NCBI GenBank assembly: GCA_016721195.1
Contig: JADKIO010000010.1
Span: forward strand, 1-64,000
Length of the DNA: 64,000 nt
Source of the DNA: Candidatus Geothrix skivensis
GTDB lineage: Bacteria; Acidobacteriota; Holophagae; Holophagales; Holophagaceae
Direction of reading: 5' to 3'
The notes under the pieces were generated by a model that worked only from the letters and a program-made list of their open reading frames with translations, made no database searches and was not told where the DNA came from. The number at the start of each line of letters is the position of its first letter. Within the stretch, counting starts at the first letter, position 1. The translations under genes and the position numbers were made by a program. Of this stretch, positions 27,584 through 36,356 are shown one piece after another.

Positions 27584-28224
27584 CAGAAGGTCACTCCGGC
27601 GCCGAAGGTCCACAGGCGTTCAAACTCCTGGCCACTGCCCTGGGCCGTGAAGTAGGTGGCCAGGTCGCCGGCGCTGTTGAGCTTCACGGGTCGGTCCTTG
27701 CTGACGGGCTGTTGGTAGCTGGCCACCAGGTAGGGGTGGACGATCACCGAGGGGATGCGCCAGCGGGCCCCTACCCGCAGCCAGGTGCGGCTCAGGTCTT
27801 TGGCGCTGGCCGCCCCGGCGGTATCGAAGGTGTAGCGCTGGAAGCGCTGGATGAGCCCGATCTCCCCGGCGAGGCCCACGAAGGGTACCCAGACCTGGGC
27901 GTTGAGGCCCAGGCCCGCGCCCTGCTGCTTCAACTGCGTGTTCCTGGCAACGCCCGCGAGGGTGAAGCCGCCGTCCGCACTGAACTGGGAATACTCCAGG
28001 CCCCCTTGGAACTTGAGGAGAGGGCCGACCTGGAAGAACTGCCGGTGGGCCGAGGCGATGAAGCCCTTGCCGGTGCTCAGGTCGCCGGCCACCAGCTGGC
28101 CCGTGCCCGTGATCAGGGTCTGGGGCAGGCTCTGGCCCGAAGGCCGGGGGAGCTCCAGACGCAGATCCCACTGGGCGCAAAGGGGCAGGACGGCGAGGCA
28201 GAGGGGAAGGAAGGCAAGGCGCAT
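27583..28224 (-). CDS. Small outer-membrane beta-barrel-like protein
   Basis: 213 residues with a signal peptide (RLAFLPLCLAVLPLCAQ) and alternating amphipathic strands to the end (KFQGGLEYSQFS, GLGLNAQVWVPFVGLAGEIGLI, HPYLVASYQQP). The final residues WTFGAGVTF end in Phe after an aromatic-rich strand, the usual signature for outer-membrane insertion. No specific family is recognised. It may be a small porin or assembly partner for the phosphatase encoded directly downstream with a one-base overlap. Confidence 0.6.
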   Translation of the reverse strand: MRLAFLPLCLAVLPLCAQWDLRLELPRPSGQSLPQTLITGTGQLVAGDLSTGKGFIASAHRQFFQVGPLLKFQGGLEYSQFSADGGFTLAGVARNTQLKQQGAGLGLNAQVWVPFVGLAGEIGLIQRFQRYTFDTAGAASAKDLSRTWLRVGARWRIPSVIVHPYLVASYQQPVSKDRPVKLNSAGDLATYFTAQGSGQEFERLWTFGAGVTF

Positions 28225-28284
28225 GCAGGCTCCGGTTGAACTTCCGATGATACCTGCTGTGCGGGCCTGCCCAGTGCCCCGCCC

Positions 28285-28857
28285 CTACTTCCACTTGATG
28301 GTGCAGCCCCGACTCGGTGGCTGTTCCGTCGACACGGGTTTTCCCGCCAGCAGGGCATCGGTGGCCGCTTCGAGATCCCGCGCGGTGACCTTGGCGGCGT
28401 CGCGCCAGCTGTCATCCATGCGCCCGCGGTAGACCAGCCTCCGCGCGGCATCGAAGAGGAAGAAGTCCGGGGTGCACACGGCACCGAAGGCGCGCGTTAC
28501 CGTCTGGGGCTCGTCCTTCAGGTAGGGGAAGACGAAGCCCTGGCCCGAAGCCTGGACCCGCATGTCGGCCAGGGATTCCTTGGCATGGGTGCCCACGTCA
28601 TTGGCGTTGATGCCGAGAACCCTGACGCGGCCCGCGTACTTGGTCGCGTAGGCATTGATGCGGGCCTGAGTCGCCAGGACATAGGGACACTCAGTGCTGA
28701 GGAACACCACCATCAGCGGAGTCGTGGCTTCCGGCCCGTGCCGCTGGCCGTCCGTCCCCGGCAGGCTGAAGGTGGGGCAGGGCTCGCCGAGCTTCAGGCC
28801 CGGAGTCTGGGCCACCAGGGCCGGCACGAGGAAGAAGAGGGGCAGGAAGCGCGTCAT
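28285..28857 (-). CDS. Exported thioredoxin-fold redoxin (AhpC/TSA-like)
   Basis: 190 residues from ATG 28857, which overlaps the upstream redoxin stop as ATGA. Signal peptide RFLPLFFLVPALVAQ. Core: GEPCPTFSLPGTDG, FLSTECPYVLATQ (peroxidatic-like Cys), GINANDVGTHAKES, GAVCTPDFFLFDAARRLVYRG, and a C-terminal RGCTIKWK. About half of the positions match the neighbouring cytoplasmic paralog, so this is a tandem duplication in which one copy gained a signal peptide. Thiol-based peroxide or disulfide chemistry in the periplasm is likely. Confidence 0.78.
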   Translation of the reverse strand: MTRFLPLFFLVPALVAQTPGLKLGEPCPTFSLPGTDGQRHGPEATTPLMVVFLSTECPYVLATQARINAYATKYAGRVRVLGINANDVGTHAKESLADMRVQASGQGFVFPYLKDEPQTVTRAFGAVCTPDFFLFDAARRLVYRGRMDDSWRDAAKVTARDLEAATDALLAGKPVSTEQPPSRGCTIKWK

Positions 28858-29402
28858 TTGGTCCTCCACTTGATGCTGCAGCCCATGCTTGGATGCTGCA
28901 CCTCCAGGGGTTCGTTCCCGGCCAACGCGCTTTCGATGGCCTCCCGCAGTTCCTGGCGGGTGACGTGGGCGGCGTCCTTCCAGTTGTCGTCCAGGCGGCC
29001 CCGGTAGGCCAGGCGGCGGTGGCTGTCGTAGAGGAAGAAATCCGGCGTGCAGGCGGCGCCCAGGTCCTTCGCCACCCTTTGCTCTTCGTCCCAGAGGTAG
29101 GGAAAGACGAAGCCCTTCGTCTGCGCCCGCCGACGCATGGCCTCGAAGCTATCGTCCGGGTAGGTCACCGCATCATTGGCGTTGATGCCCACCACGGCGC
29201 AACGCCCGGCATAGGCGCTGGCCAGGGCGTTGAGGCGGTCGTCCACGGCCTGCACATAGGGACAGTGGTTGCACATGACCACCACCAGCAGCGCGGGAGT
29301 GTGGAAGTCGTGGAGGGACCAGAGCCGCCCATCCACCCCAGGCAGGGTGAAGTCCGGGCAGGCGGTGCCAAGGGGAACCATGGTGGATTCCAGGAGTGCC
29401 AT
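28854..29402 (-). CDS. Cytoplasmic thioredoxin-fold redoxin (AhpC/TSA-like), paralog of the downstream gene
   Basis: 182 residues, no signal peptide. ATG 29402 has GGAGGT five bases upstream. Blocks: GTACPDFTLPGVDG, VVMCNHCPYVQAV (CXXC instead of the STEC of its paralog), GINANDAVTYPDDS, GAACTPDFFLYDSHRRLAYRG, MGCSIKWR. Family members are annotated as thioredoxin-like or thiol peroxidase-like; no substrate is proven. Transcribed divergently from the sigma-54 activator at 29526. Confidence 0.8.
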   Translation of the reverse strand: MALLESTMVPLGTACPDFTLPGVDGRLWSLHDFHTPALLVVVMCNHCPYVQAVDDRLNALASAYAGRCAVVGINANDAVTYPDDSFEAMRRRAQTKGFVFPYLWDEEQRVAKDLGAACTPDFFLYDSHRRLAYRGRLDDNWKDAAHVTRQELREAIESALAGNEPLEVQHPSMGCSIKWRTK

Positions 29403-29478
29403 GGGGACCTCCAGAGTGTTTCTCCTCTTATCGTAGGCCGTGGGGCAAGGGCTGATCGTCCTCTGTCATTTTTTTGAC

Positions 29479-29506
29479 TTGACCCTTCGATCCTTGTCTC
29501 TAGGCT
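29479..29506 (+). promoter_or_regulatory. Probable sigma-70 promoter of the sigma-54 activator gene
   Basis: TTGACC (29479-29484), 16 bases, TAGGCT (29501-29506), 20 bases before the ATG at 29526. A run of seven T precedes it. Placed by eye; ribosome site AAGGAG overlaps 29517-29522. Confidence 0.45.
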
Positions 29507-29525
29507 GATTCCAAGCAAGGAGCCT

Positions 29526-30962
29526 ATGACGCAACTGCCCCGCCTGCACTGGTCCACCCTCGGGGATGACACCGGGGGGCTGGAGCATCGGTGGGCGGCC
29601 CTGTGGGATGTGACCGTGGATCGCGGCACCTCACCGGCCCTGGCGCCGAAGGATGTGGACCTCTGGGTGATCAGCGCCAAGGGCGCCTGGCCTCCGCCGG
29701 AGCTCAACCGCATGATGGCCGAGGTGGCGGCCCTGCCCATCCTGCTGGGCCTCCAGCCGGATGCGACGCCCATGGATGCCAAGACCCTTTCGGAGTGGGG
29801 CTCGCTGGGTTCCGTGCGCTGGGGCGTGCTGGGCCCGGAACCTCCCATGCCGGGCCTGCGGCCCCGCTCGGGCACCACCACCCAGCTCAGCGCCTCCCAG
29901 GCCCTGGCCTTTGGCTTGGTGGGCACCAGCGCGGCCATGCAGGAGGTGCTGGCCCGCGCCCGCAGCGCCGCCGCCACCCGCGCCACGGTGCTGCTGCTGG
30001 GAGAGAGCGGCACCGGCAAAGAGGTCATCGCCCGGGCCATCCACCGCATGAGCGCCGATAGCGTGCAGCCCTTCGTAGCCGTGCACTGCGGCGCCATCCC
30101 CGACAACCTGGTGGAGTCGGAACTCTTCGGCTACAACAAGGGCGCCTTCACGGATGCGCGCAAGGACACGCCGGGCAAGTTCCGCGAGGCCCATGGCGGC
30201 ACCATCTTCCTGGATGAAGTGGGCACCATGCCCCTGGCCGCACAGGTGCGGCTGCTCCGGGTGGTGCAGGAGCGCGAAGTCCAGCCCCTGGGCGGCGGCG
30301 CCCCGGTCAAGGTGGACGTCCGCGTGATCACCGCCTCCAATGTCGACCTCTGGAAGAAGGTGCAGAATGGCACCTTCCGGGAAGACCTGTTCTACCGGCT
30401 GGAGGTGGTGCCCATCACCATGCCGCCCCTCCGGGCCCGGCGGGAGGAGGTGCCCTTCCTGGCCCAGCATTTCCTCAACCGGAAGGCCCGGGAGCACGGC
30501 CTCTATCCCAAGGCCCTGCACCCCAGCGTCGATCCGCTGCTGATGTCCCTGCCCTGGCCCGGGAATGTCCGCCAGCTGGAGAACGCCATCGAGCGGGCCA
30601 TCGTCCTGTCGGGAACGCGCCCCGTGCTCACCCGGGAGGATTTCGCCTTTCTGGCGGAGCGCATGGGCGAGGTTCCGGCGGAGGCCATGCCCCTGGTCGG
30701 CTCCGCGCCCCTCCCCGCCGACGCCTTCGTCTCCCAGCCCGCCGCCGCCTTCGGGATGGACCTGCCGGCGGAGGGGCTGGACCTCAACCAGGTGGTCTCG
30801 GATATGGAAAAGACCCTCATGCTCCAGAGCCTGGCCATCACCCGTGGCAACAAGAAGCGGGCCGCCGATCTGCTGGGCCTCAAGCGCACCACCTTCCTCG
30901 AGAAGATGAAGCGGCTGGACCTTGAGGACCCGGAGACGGCCGAAGCCACCGAACCGGGCTGA
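29526..30962 (+). CDS. Sigma-54-dependent transcriptional activator with GAFTDA loop
   Basis: 478 residues. Residues 1-130 form an unrecognised N-terminal domain without receiver acidic residues. The AAA+ domain has Walker [22 protein letters not shown] (usual GAFTGA, here Asp replaces the second Gly), Walker [11 protein letters not shown], the arginine finger region [11 protein letters not shown] and [16 protein letters not shown]. The C-terminus holds a Fis-type helix-turn-helix ([21 protein letters not shown]). It should remodel sigma-54 RNA polymerase at enhancer-controlled promoters. The target genes are unknown. A strong hairpin terminator follows. Confidence 0.88.
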   Translation: MTQLPRLHWSTLGDDTGGLEHRWAALWDVTVDRGTSPALAPKDVDLWVISAKGAWPPPELNRMMAEVAALPILLGLQPDATPMDAKTLSEWGSLGSVRWGVLGPEPPMPGLRPRSGTTTQLSASQALAFGLVGTSAAMQEVLARARSAAATRATVLLLGESGTGKEVIARAIHRMSADSVQPFVAVHCGAIPDNLVESELFGYNKGAFTDARKDTPGKFREAHGGTIFLDEVGTMPLAAQVRLLRVVQEREVQPLGGGAPVKVDVRVITASNVDLWKKVQNGTFREDLFYRLEVVPITMPPLRARREEVPFLAQHFLNRKAREHGLYPKALHPSVDPLLMSLPWPGNVRQLENAIERAIVLSGTRPVLTREDFAFLAERMGEVPAEAMPLVGSAPLPADAFVSQPAAAFGMDLPAEGLDLNQVVSDMEKTLMLQSLAITRGNKKRAADLLGLKRTTFLEKMKRLDLEDPETAEATEPG

Positions 30963-30987
30963 GTGCGCATATCCGCAACCAAATAAA

Positions 30988-31013
30988 CACGGGGGAGCCC
31001 CTGCTCCCCCGTG
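30988..31013 (+). terminator. Hairpin terminator after the sigma-54 activator
   Basis: A perfect 11-bp stem (CACGGGGGAGC / GCTCCCCCGTG) with a 4-base loop, 25 bases after the stop, preceded by AAATAAA. The T-run is weak (CCATTTCC). Confidence 0.7.
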
Positions 31014-31174
31014 CCATTTCCCCCCAACGGTTCACTCACCGCGACCATCTGGCCGGTCGCAATGCATAGATGCCTTTTCCCACGAATTGGTTCCCGCGGG
31101 GCCCCTGTTAACCTTGGCCCATGAGCATGGAGCAGGAGCGCAATGCCACTTTGGCGAAGCCGAGGCCCGGAGGG

Positions 31175-31252
31175 CGCGGCACAGGGAGGCTCCGCCTCGG
31201 CAAGCAGAGCGAGCCGGAGCACGCGAAGCGTGCGTTAGGCGGAGGTGCCGCG
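31175..31252 (+). promoter_or_regulatory. Long hairpin that would sequester the prmA ribosome-binding site
   Basis: Nested inverted repeats: CGCGGCAC (31175-31182) pairs with GTGCCGCG (31245-31252); CTCCGCCT (31190-31197) pairs with AGGCGGAG (31237-31244); an inner 6-bp hairpin GCACGC/GCGTGC lies at 31219-31233. The GGAG of the prmA ribosome site is inside the 3' arm and the last stem base is the G of the GTG start. Could be a translational switch or a mobile REP-like palindrome that landed in the leader. The rest of the 31014-31174 leader shows nothing else I recognise. Confidence 0.6.
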
Positions 31253-32121
31253 TGACGAATGCGACGCATCTGAGGTGGAGACTGGAGGTTCCCGACACCC
31301 AGGAGGAGGGGTTGTGTGCCTGGCTTGAGGCCCAGGGTTCCTCCGCCTTCTACCGCGAAGCCGATCCACCCCGGGCCTGCTATGCCTACTTTCCGCCGGA
31401 CCAGTCCCCCCCGGAGCCCTCGGGCCTGCTCGCCTTTCCTGGGGTGCGGCTTCAGGAAGCCGAGGCCTTCGGCGACGAGGACTGGCTGGCCAAGAGCCGG
31501 GAGGGCTTCGGTGCCTTCGACGTGGGCGCCCGGTTCCATGTTCGGCCCCTCTGGGAGCCGACCCCCGGCCCCGGGAATCGCATCGATCTGGTGGTGAACC
31601 CAGGCCTGGCCTTCGGGACCGGCGGCCACGAGACCACCCGCCTTTGCATGGAACTGTTGGAAGAGCTTTCCTTGGCGGGCCGGCTCCAGGGACCGGTCCT
31701 GGACATCGGCGCGGGCACGGGCATCCTGTCCCTGGCGGCCTACCTCCTGGGCGGAAGGGACTTGATGGCCTTCGACATCGACCCGGACTGCGGCCCGGCC
31801 ATGGGCGAGCTCGTGGAGCTCAATGCCCACCTGCTCCAGGGGGCCAGGCCCTACGAAAGCTTCGTGGGCACCCTGGACCACTCCTTGGTGCAGGGCCCCT
31901 ATCGCGGGCTGCTGGCCAACATCCTGCTGGAGACCATCCAGGATCTGCTGCCCCGGATGGCTGAAGTGGCCGCACCCGGTGGCTGGCTGGTGGCCAGCGG
32001 CATCCTCGCGGAGCGCACGGACGAGGCCCTGGTGAGCCTGGCCTCCCAGGGATTCAGACCCGAGAAGGTGGTGCGAGAGGGCGAGTGGATCGCGGTGCTG
32101 GCCGTGCGGGAGCAGGCATGA
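31252..32121 (+). CDS. prmA: Ribosomal protein L11 methyltransferase
   Basis: 289 residues from GTG 31252 with GGAGGT upstream; the frame is open further upstream but that part is a structured leader. After an N-terminal substrate-binding domain (LRWRLEVPDTQEEGLCAWLEAQG) come NPGLAFGTGGHETTRLC, the SAM-binding VLDIGAGTGILSLAAYLLGG, FDIDPDC and LLANILLETI, the PrmA signature set. It trimethylates L11. It overlaps murI by four bases. Confidence 0.9.
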   Translation: MTNATHLRWRLEVPDTQEEGLCAWLEAQGSSAFYREADPPRACYAYFPPDQSPPEPSGLLAFPGVRLQEAEAFGDEDWLAKSREGFGAFDVGARFHVRPLWEPTPGPGNRIDLVVNPGLAFGTGGHETTRLCMELLEELSLAGRLQGPVLDIGAGTGILSLAAYLLGGRDLMAFDIDPDCGPAMGELVELNAHLLQGARPYESFVGTLDHSLVQGPYRGLLANILLETIQDLLPRMAEVAAPGGWLVASGILAERTDEALVSLASQGFRPEKVVREGEWIAVLAVREQA

Positions 32122-32909
32122 CCCGGGCGGACCGACCCATCGGGGTCTTCGATTCGGGCATCGGGGGACTCACCGTCATCCACGCCCTGCGGCAGCTGCT
32201 TCCCCAGGAGGAGCTGGTCTACCTGGGGGATACGGCCCGGCTGCCCTACGGCACCAAGAGCCACCGCACCATCGAGCGGTACACCCTGCAGATGGGCGAG
32301 CTGCTCCAGCGTCATGACCCCAAGCTCATCGTCATCGCCTGCAACACCGCCAGTGCCCATGGGCTAACGGCCCTCCAGGCCGTGAGCCCCTGCCCGGTGA
32401 TCGGCGTCATCGAGCCAGGCGCCGAAGCCGCCTCCAAAATCTCCGGCCCCGTGGGCATCATCGGCACCTTGGCCACCGTGGGCAGCGCCGCCTATGACGC
32501 GGCCATTCATCGCCGGGACCCCGCCAAGGTCATCCACAGCGTGGCCTGCCCGCTGCTGGTGCCCCTGGCCGAAGAAGGCTGGTTCGACGATCCCGTCACC
32601 GACAGCATCTGCCGTCGCTACCTCAACCAGCTGCCCTTCGAGGTGAAGACGGTGGTGCTGGGCTGTACCCACTACCCGACCCTCCTGGCCAGCCTGGAGC
32701 GCAGCCGCCCGGGCACCCGCTGGATCGACAGCGGCCGCGTCACCGCCAAGGCCGTGGACCGCCTCCTGCAGGGCAGCCTCGGCTACCGCACCGCCAGCGC
32801 CCGGGGCGGGTTCCGGGTGCAGCTGACGGACGCCAGCACGCGGCTCCAGGAAGTGGGCAGCCGCTTCCTCGAAGAACCCCTGGGAGAGGTCGAAGTGGTG
32901 GAGATCTAG
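32118..32909 (+). CDS. murI: Glutamate racemase
   Basis: 263 residues. GVFDSGIGGLTV at the N-terminus, YLGDTARLPYGTKS, the two catalytic cysteines in ACNTASAHGL and LGCTHYPTLL, and TVGSAAYD are all racemase landmarks. It makes D-glutamate for peptidoglycan. ATG 32118 lies within the prmA stop (ATGA), so translation is coupled and depends on the prmA leader. Confidence 0.95.
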   Translation: MTRADRPIGVFDSGIGGLTVIHALRQLLPQEELVYLGDTARLPYGTKSHRTIERYTLQMGELLQRHDPKLIVIACNTASAHGLTALQAVSPCPVIGVIEPGAEAASKISGPVGIIGTLATVGSAAYDAAIHRRDPAKVIHSVACPLLVPLAEEGWFDDPVTDSICRRYLNQLPFEVKTVVLGCTHYPTLLASLERSRPGTRWIDSGRVTAKAVDRLLQGSLGYRTASARGGFRVQLTDASTRLQEVGSRFLEEPLGEVEVVEI

Positions 32910-32943
32910 GAGCCAGGTTCTTCCGTCCTCCTCGGGAGGGAAG

Positions 32944-33408
32944 TCAGTCCTTTTCCTTGTAGACGCCGCTGCCGATGATCATCCCTTCGTAGAATTCCAT
33001 GTAGGATGTCTTGGCATCGAGGGCGTTCGTGGTGGGATTGGGGTACTTATAGTCCACCCAGCCCTTGCCCCTGCCCTTGGCGATCTTGATCAGCTCCTGG
33101 ATGATCATCACGCCATCGGGATCCTTCAGATCGATCCGGTTCTTGCCGACCAGGGCGGCCGTGTTGTAGCCAATGGCCTTCACGGTGCCCCGCTCGTCGT
33201 AGATGAAGATGTAGAGCTCGCCACCCGTGGCCACATGGAACTTGCCGTTGGGCGAGTTCGTTTCCTCGATCAGCTTGGCGCCACCATGCTTTTTCGCGTA
33301 GGCCACGGCGGATTTCACCAGGGCCACGGCCTCGGTGGAGGTCGGGTTCTGGGCGTAGCAGACCAGGCAGGGAAGGGCGGTGGCAAGGAGGCATTTGGCG
33401 AAGTTCAT
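32944..33408 (-). CDS. Exported single Cache-domain protein
   Basis: 154 residues with a signal peptide (FAKCLLATALPCLVCYAQ). The rest is one Cache sensor domain: EAVALVKSAVAYAKKHGGAK, GELYIFIYDERGTVKAIGYN, LVGKNRIDLKDPDG, GKGWVDYKYPNPTT, YMEFYEGMIIGSGVYKEKD. Stand-alone secreted Cache proteins bind small ligands such as carboxylates and may present them to membrane sensors. No partner is adjacent. It converges with murI; the 34-base gap can form a small GC hairpin. Confidence 0.82.
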   Translation of the reverse strand: MNFAKCLLATALPCLVCYAQNPTSTEAVALVKSAVAYAKKHGGAKLIEETNSPNGKFHVATGGELYIFIYDERGTVKAIGYNTAALVGKNRIDLKDPDGVMIIQELIKIAKGRGKGWVDYKYPNPTTNALDAKTSYMEFYEGMIIGSGVYKEKD

Positions 33409-33520
33409 GGGTTCTCCATCGCATTGAGGAGCCGACTACCTTGGATTGAAGGGCGCTTGGGGATTCCGGCTGGTGGGTTCTGTCCAGGGGAGCCGGCGGT
33501 ACCGGTCCTCGGTTGAGAGG

Positions 33521-34450
33521 TCAATTTTCCAGGCGCTTCTTGTTCATGACCAGCACGTCCTGGGGCAGGGGCACGAAGCCCATGGGTGCTAGCTGCTTCT
33601 GCCCTTTCGACGAAATGACGAATTGCAGGAACTTCAGCACCGAGGATTCAATGGGCCGGTTGGGGGCGCGATTGAAATAGAGGTAGACCACCCGGGTGAG
33701 GGGGTACTCGCCACTGGCCACGGATTCGTAGGAAGGTTCCACCGCGATCTTGCCGCCGGGGGGGATGAGTGGCACCGTCCGGAGGTTGTTGAACACTTCT
33801 CCCAGGCCCCCGTAGCCGATGGCGGCCTGATTGGACACCAGCTCCTCGATGAGGGTCATGGCGTCGGAGCTCTGGTGGTTGGTCTCCTTGTTGCGACCCC
33901 CCTTGGTGATGTTCTGCCGGAAGTACTCCCGAAGGCCATCGCCTTCAGGCCGGTCCACACACACGATGGGGCGGTTCGCCCAGTTGCCGGTGAGCAGGCC
34001 CAGGTCGCCCCAGGTGGAGATGTCCTTGGGGTGGCCGCTCAGCCGGCTGGTGGTCCAGATCGCATCAAACTGGTCGATCCGCAGCTCCTTGAGTGGGTTG
34101 TTTTTCTGGACCAGGACGACGAGGGCATCCACGCCGATGGCGATGCGGGTCGGTGGGTAGCCCCACTTGGCATTGAAGGCAGCAATTTCATCGGGCTTGA
34201 ACTCCCGGTTGATGGGGGCCAGCTGGGATTTGCCCTCGATGAGTGCCTTGGCCACCTCGGTGGCGGAATTCGGGCGGACATCCAGCTTGAAGTTTGCCTC
34301 CCCTGAACGCAGCAGGTCCTGCCAAAGCAGGATCAAGGGCTCCATGTCGTAGGAGCAGATGGTGATGGGGCCCGTCACCTTGGGACTTTCCTGGGCCTGC
34401 AGGCAGGAACCGAGGAGGAGGGCCGCGGTCAGGATGGAACGAAGGCGCAT
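33521..34450 (-). CDS. PstS-like periplasmic phosphate-binding (lipo)protein
   Basis: 309 residues from ATG 34450. Signal RSILTAALLLGSCLQAQ, with a lipobox-like LGSC. Then PITICSYDMEPLILLWQDLL, RPNSATEVAKALIEGKSQLAPINREF, AIGVDALVVLVQKNNPL, LREYFRQNI and SSDAMTLIEELVSNQAAIGYGGLG: the PBP-like fold of PstS with its ligand loops. No ABC transporter genes are nearby, so it may serve a sensor or distant Pst system. It lies downstream of a CHAD protein and a histidine kinase on the same strand, 280 bases away. Confidence 0.78.
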   Translation of the reverse strand: MRLRSILTAALLLGSCLQAQESPKVTGPITICSYDMEPLILLWQDLLRSGEANFKLDVRPNSATEVAKALIEGKSQLAPINREFKPDEIAAFNAKWGYPPTRIAIGVDALVVLVQKNNPLKELRIDQFDAIWTTSRLSGHPKDISTWGDLGLLTGNWANRPIVCVDRPEGDGLREYFRQNITKGGRNKETNHQSSDAMTLIEELVSNQAAIGYGGLGEVFNNLRTVPLIPPGGKIAVEPSYESVASGEYPLTRVVYLYFNRAPNRPIESSVLKFLQFVISSKGQKQLAPMGFVPLPQDVLVMNKKRLEN

Positions 34451-34545
34451 GGGACGCTCCGGAGGGTTAGACGGGTTCAAGTTCAGGGGCAAGCCTAGGA
34501 TACGGGATGAATGGGTCAGGGATGGAGCAGGATCAGAGGACCTGA

Positions 34546-34578
34546 CGGGCACCATTCGACCAACAGGACGGGTGCCCG
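34546..34578. terminator. Hairpin between kinase and PstS-like genes
   Basis: Inverted repeat CGGGCACC (34546-34553) and GGGTGCCCG (34570-34578), loop about 16. It could end the kinase transcript (reverse strand). No T-run. Nothing else is evident in the 34451-34730 gap. Confidence 0.35.
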
Positions 34579-34730
34579 GCTATTCGACATGGGCCACAGT
34601 CTTTAGCCAGGGGCATGCCAGTAACTGGTTCCCGATGAGATAGTTGAGTGAGTTCGTGGGAAGCCCATGTCGCCAGGCACGGGACCCGCCAGAGGCGGTC
34701 GAATGATCTGATCCGATTTGGGCGAAAGGT

Positions 34731-36356
34731 TTAGGTTGATGCCTGACCTGGCAAGGTGAATACCACGGTGGTTCCTTGGCCCTGGACGCTCTCGATGCGA
34801 ATCTCGCCACCATGTCCCCGCACGATTTCCCGGCAGATGCTCAGGCCAAGCCCCGTGCCCTTGCCCTCGGGCTTGGTGGTGAACATGGGGCGGAAGACCT
34901 GGCCCAGCAGCTCGCTGGGGATGCCCTGACCCGAATCCTGGAACCGCAGCTCCCACCAGAGGCCCGTGGGGGTGCTCTCCTCGGAAGGAAGGGCCGTGAT
35001 ACGCACGGTGCCTCCGGAAGGCATGGCATCCACGGCATTGTTCATGAGGTTCAGGAACAGCTGCTCCATCTGTTTGCGATCGACGTTGAGGCAGCAGTGG
35101 GGCGAAGCGGCGGCTTCCACCGAGATGCCATGGGCGGTCAGGGTGGGCATCCACAGCTGCTGGAGGTCAGCCAGCAGGCCTTCAAAGGGCTGAGCCTCCC
35201 GGTGCAGCTGGGGCCGCCGCGTGAGGTCCAGCAGCCGGCGCACAATGTCCCCTACCCGCTGGATCTGGGCATGGATGACGCCCAGGCGCTCGCGGGTCTT
35301 GTCGGGCAGATCATCCTGGGCATCCAGCAGCTGGAGGTGACCCGCCACGAGGTTGAGGGGTGTGCCCACTTCGTGGGCGAATGTGGCCGTCAGCTGCCCG
35401 GCAACGGCCAGGCGTTCCTGGGCGCCCAGTTCTTCGCGCAACAGGGCGTTGCGCTCCACCATGGCGGCGAGCTCGTCGTTCTTGGCCTGCAGCTCGGAGA
35501 GAGCGGCGTCGATGCGGTCCTGCAGGTTGGCGTTCAGCCCGCGGATCTCGCGGATGAGGGCTTCGCGTTCCTCCCCCGCCCGCTGGATCTGGGTGGCCAT
35601 GTCGTTGAAGCGGGCGGCGATGAGGCCCAGCTCGTCGCTGCGGCGGACGGGGGCCCGGGCGCTGGACTCGCCCTGCTCGAGCCGCTGCATGGTGAGTACC
35701 AGGCCCTCGATGGGATCACTGATCAGCATGCGCAGGATCAGCCAGAGGAGGATGAATTCCCCCAGGAGGACCCCCGGCAGGGTGCGGAGGGTTCGCTTGA
35801 GGTTGTTGTCCCAGACCACCTCCCAGCGTTCCAGGTCGCAGTAGGCTCGGATCAGGCCGATGGTCGGCAGACCGGGCTTGTGGGCGCGAATGGGCAGATA
35901 GACCTTCCAGGCCTGCCGGCCTGTGTTGAGGTCCACCAGCTCGGCCTGGGCCTTGGGCAGGCTCAGGTACGAGCCGATCTCCGGTCCCCACTCGGCGTCC
36001 TCCTCCCTCCCGGAGGAGCGCACCAGCTCTACCTCGTTGCCCCTGCCGATCCGCCGAAAGACATCGATCTGGAAGATGCTGCGGTCAGGGCCGGCGATGC
36101 TCGCCAGCAGCTGGTCGAGTTTGTCGGGATCCTTGAAGGCTGGGTCCCGCTCGACAATGTCGGTTTCGACCGTGCCGGCGGCTTCGATCACCAGGTTGCG
36201 TGAGTAGTTTTCCAATTCCCGGCGGCTGTTGCGGATGATGTTGTAGGCCACCGCCACGGTGAGCACGCTGGTGACCAGCCCCAGCAAGAGGAAGAGCTTG
36301 GCGTGCAAGCTTCGCAGCCACCTCAGGGGGCGGATCCGAACGTGCCAGAAGCTCAT
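34731..36356 (-). CDS. Membrane sensor histidine kinase (HAMP, coiled coil, HisKA, HATPase)
   Basis: 541 residues from ATG 36356, overlapping the CHAD stop as ATGA. TM1 is about residues 19-41 (LFLLLGLVTSVLTVAVAYNII), a periplasmic domain of about 145 residues follows, then TM2 (VLLGEFILLWLILRMLI), HAMP, a short coiled coil, the H-box TFAHEVGTPLNLVAGHL, the N-box NLMNNAVDAM, and ATP-lid blocks DSGQGIP and GTGLGLSICREIV. No response regulator is adjacent. Together with the CHAD protein upstream and a PstS-like protein downstream, phosphate or polyphosphate status is a possible signal (inference). Confidence 0.9.
   Translation of the reverse strand: MSFWHVRIRPLRWLRSLHAKLFLLLGLVTSVLTVAVAYNIIRNSRRELENYSRNLVIEAAGTVETDIVERDPAFKDPDKLDQLLASIAGPDRSIFQIDVFRRIGRGNEVELVRSSGREEDAEWGPEIGSYLSLPKAQAELVDLNTGRQAWKVYLPIRAHKPGLPTIGLIRAYCDLERWEVVWDNNLKRTLRTLPGVLLGEFILLWLILRMLISDPIEGLVLTMQRLEQGESSARAPVRRSDELGLIAARFNDMATQIQRAGEEREALIREIRGLNANLQDRIDAALSELQAKNDELAAMVERNALLREELGAQERLAVAGQLTATFAHEVGTPLNLVAGHLQLLDAQDDLPDKTRERLGVIHAQIQRVGDIVRRLLDLTRRPQLHREAQPFEGLLADLQQLWMPTLTAHGISVEAAASPHCCLNVDRKQMEQLFLNLMNNAVDAMPSGGTVRITALPSEESTPTGLWWELRFQDSGQGIPSELLGQVFRPMFTTKPEGKGTGLGLSICREIVRGHGGEIRIESVQGQGTTVVFTLPGQAST

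Noticed and set aside
30922..31251. N-terminal extension of PrmA through an open upstream frame.
   Set aside because: This stretch contains the sigma-54 gene end, a terminator and a structured leader; PrmA homology starts right after GTG 31252 with a good ribosome site.
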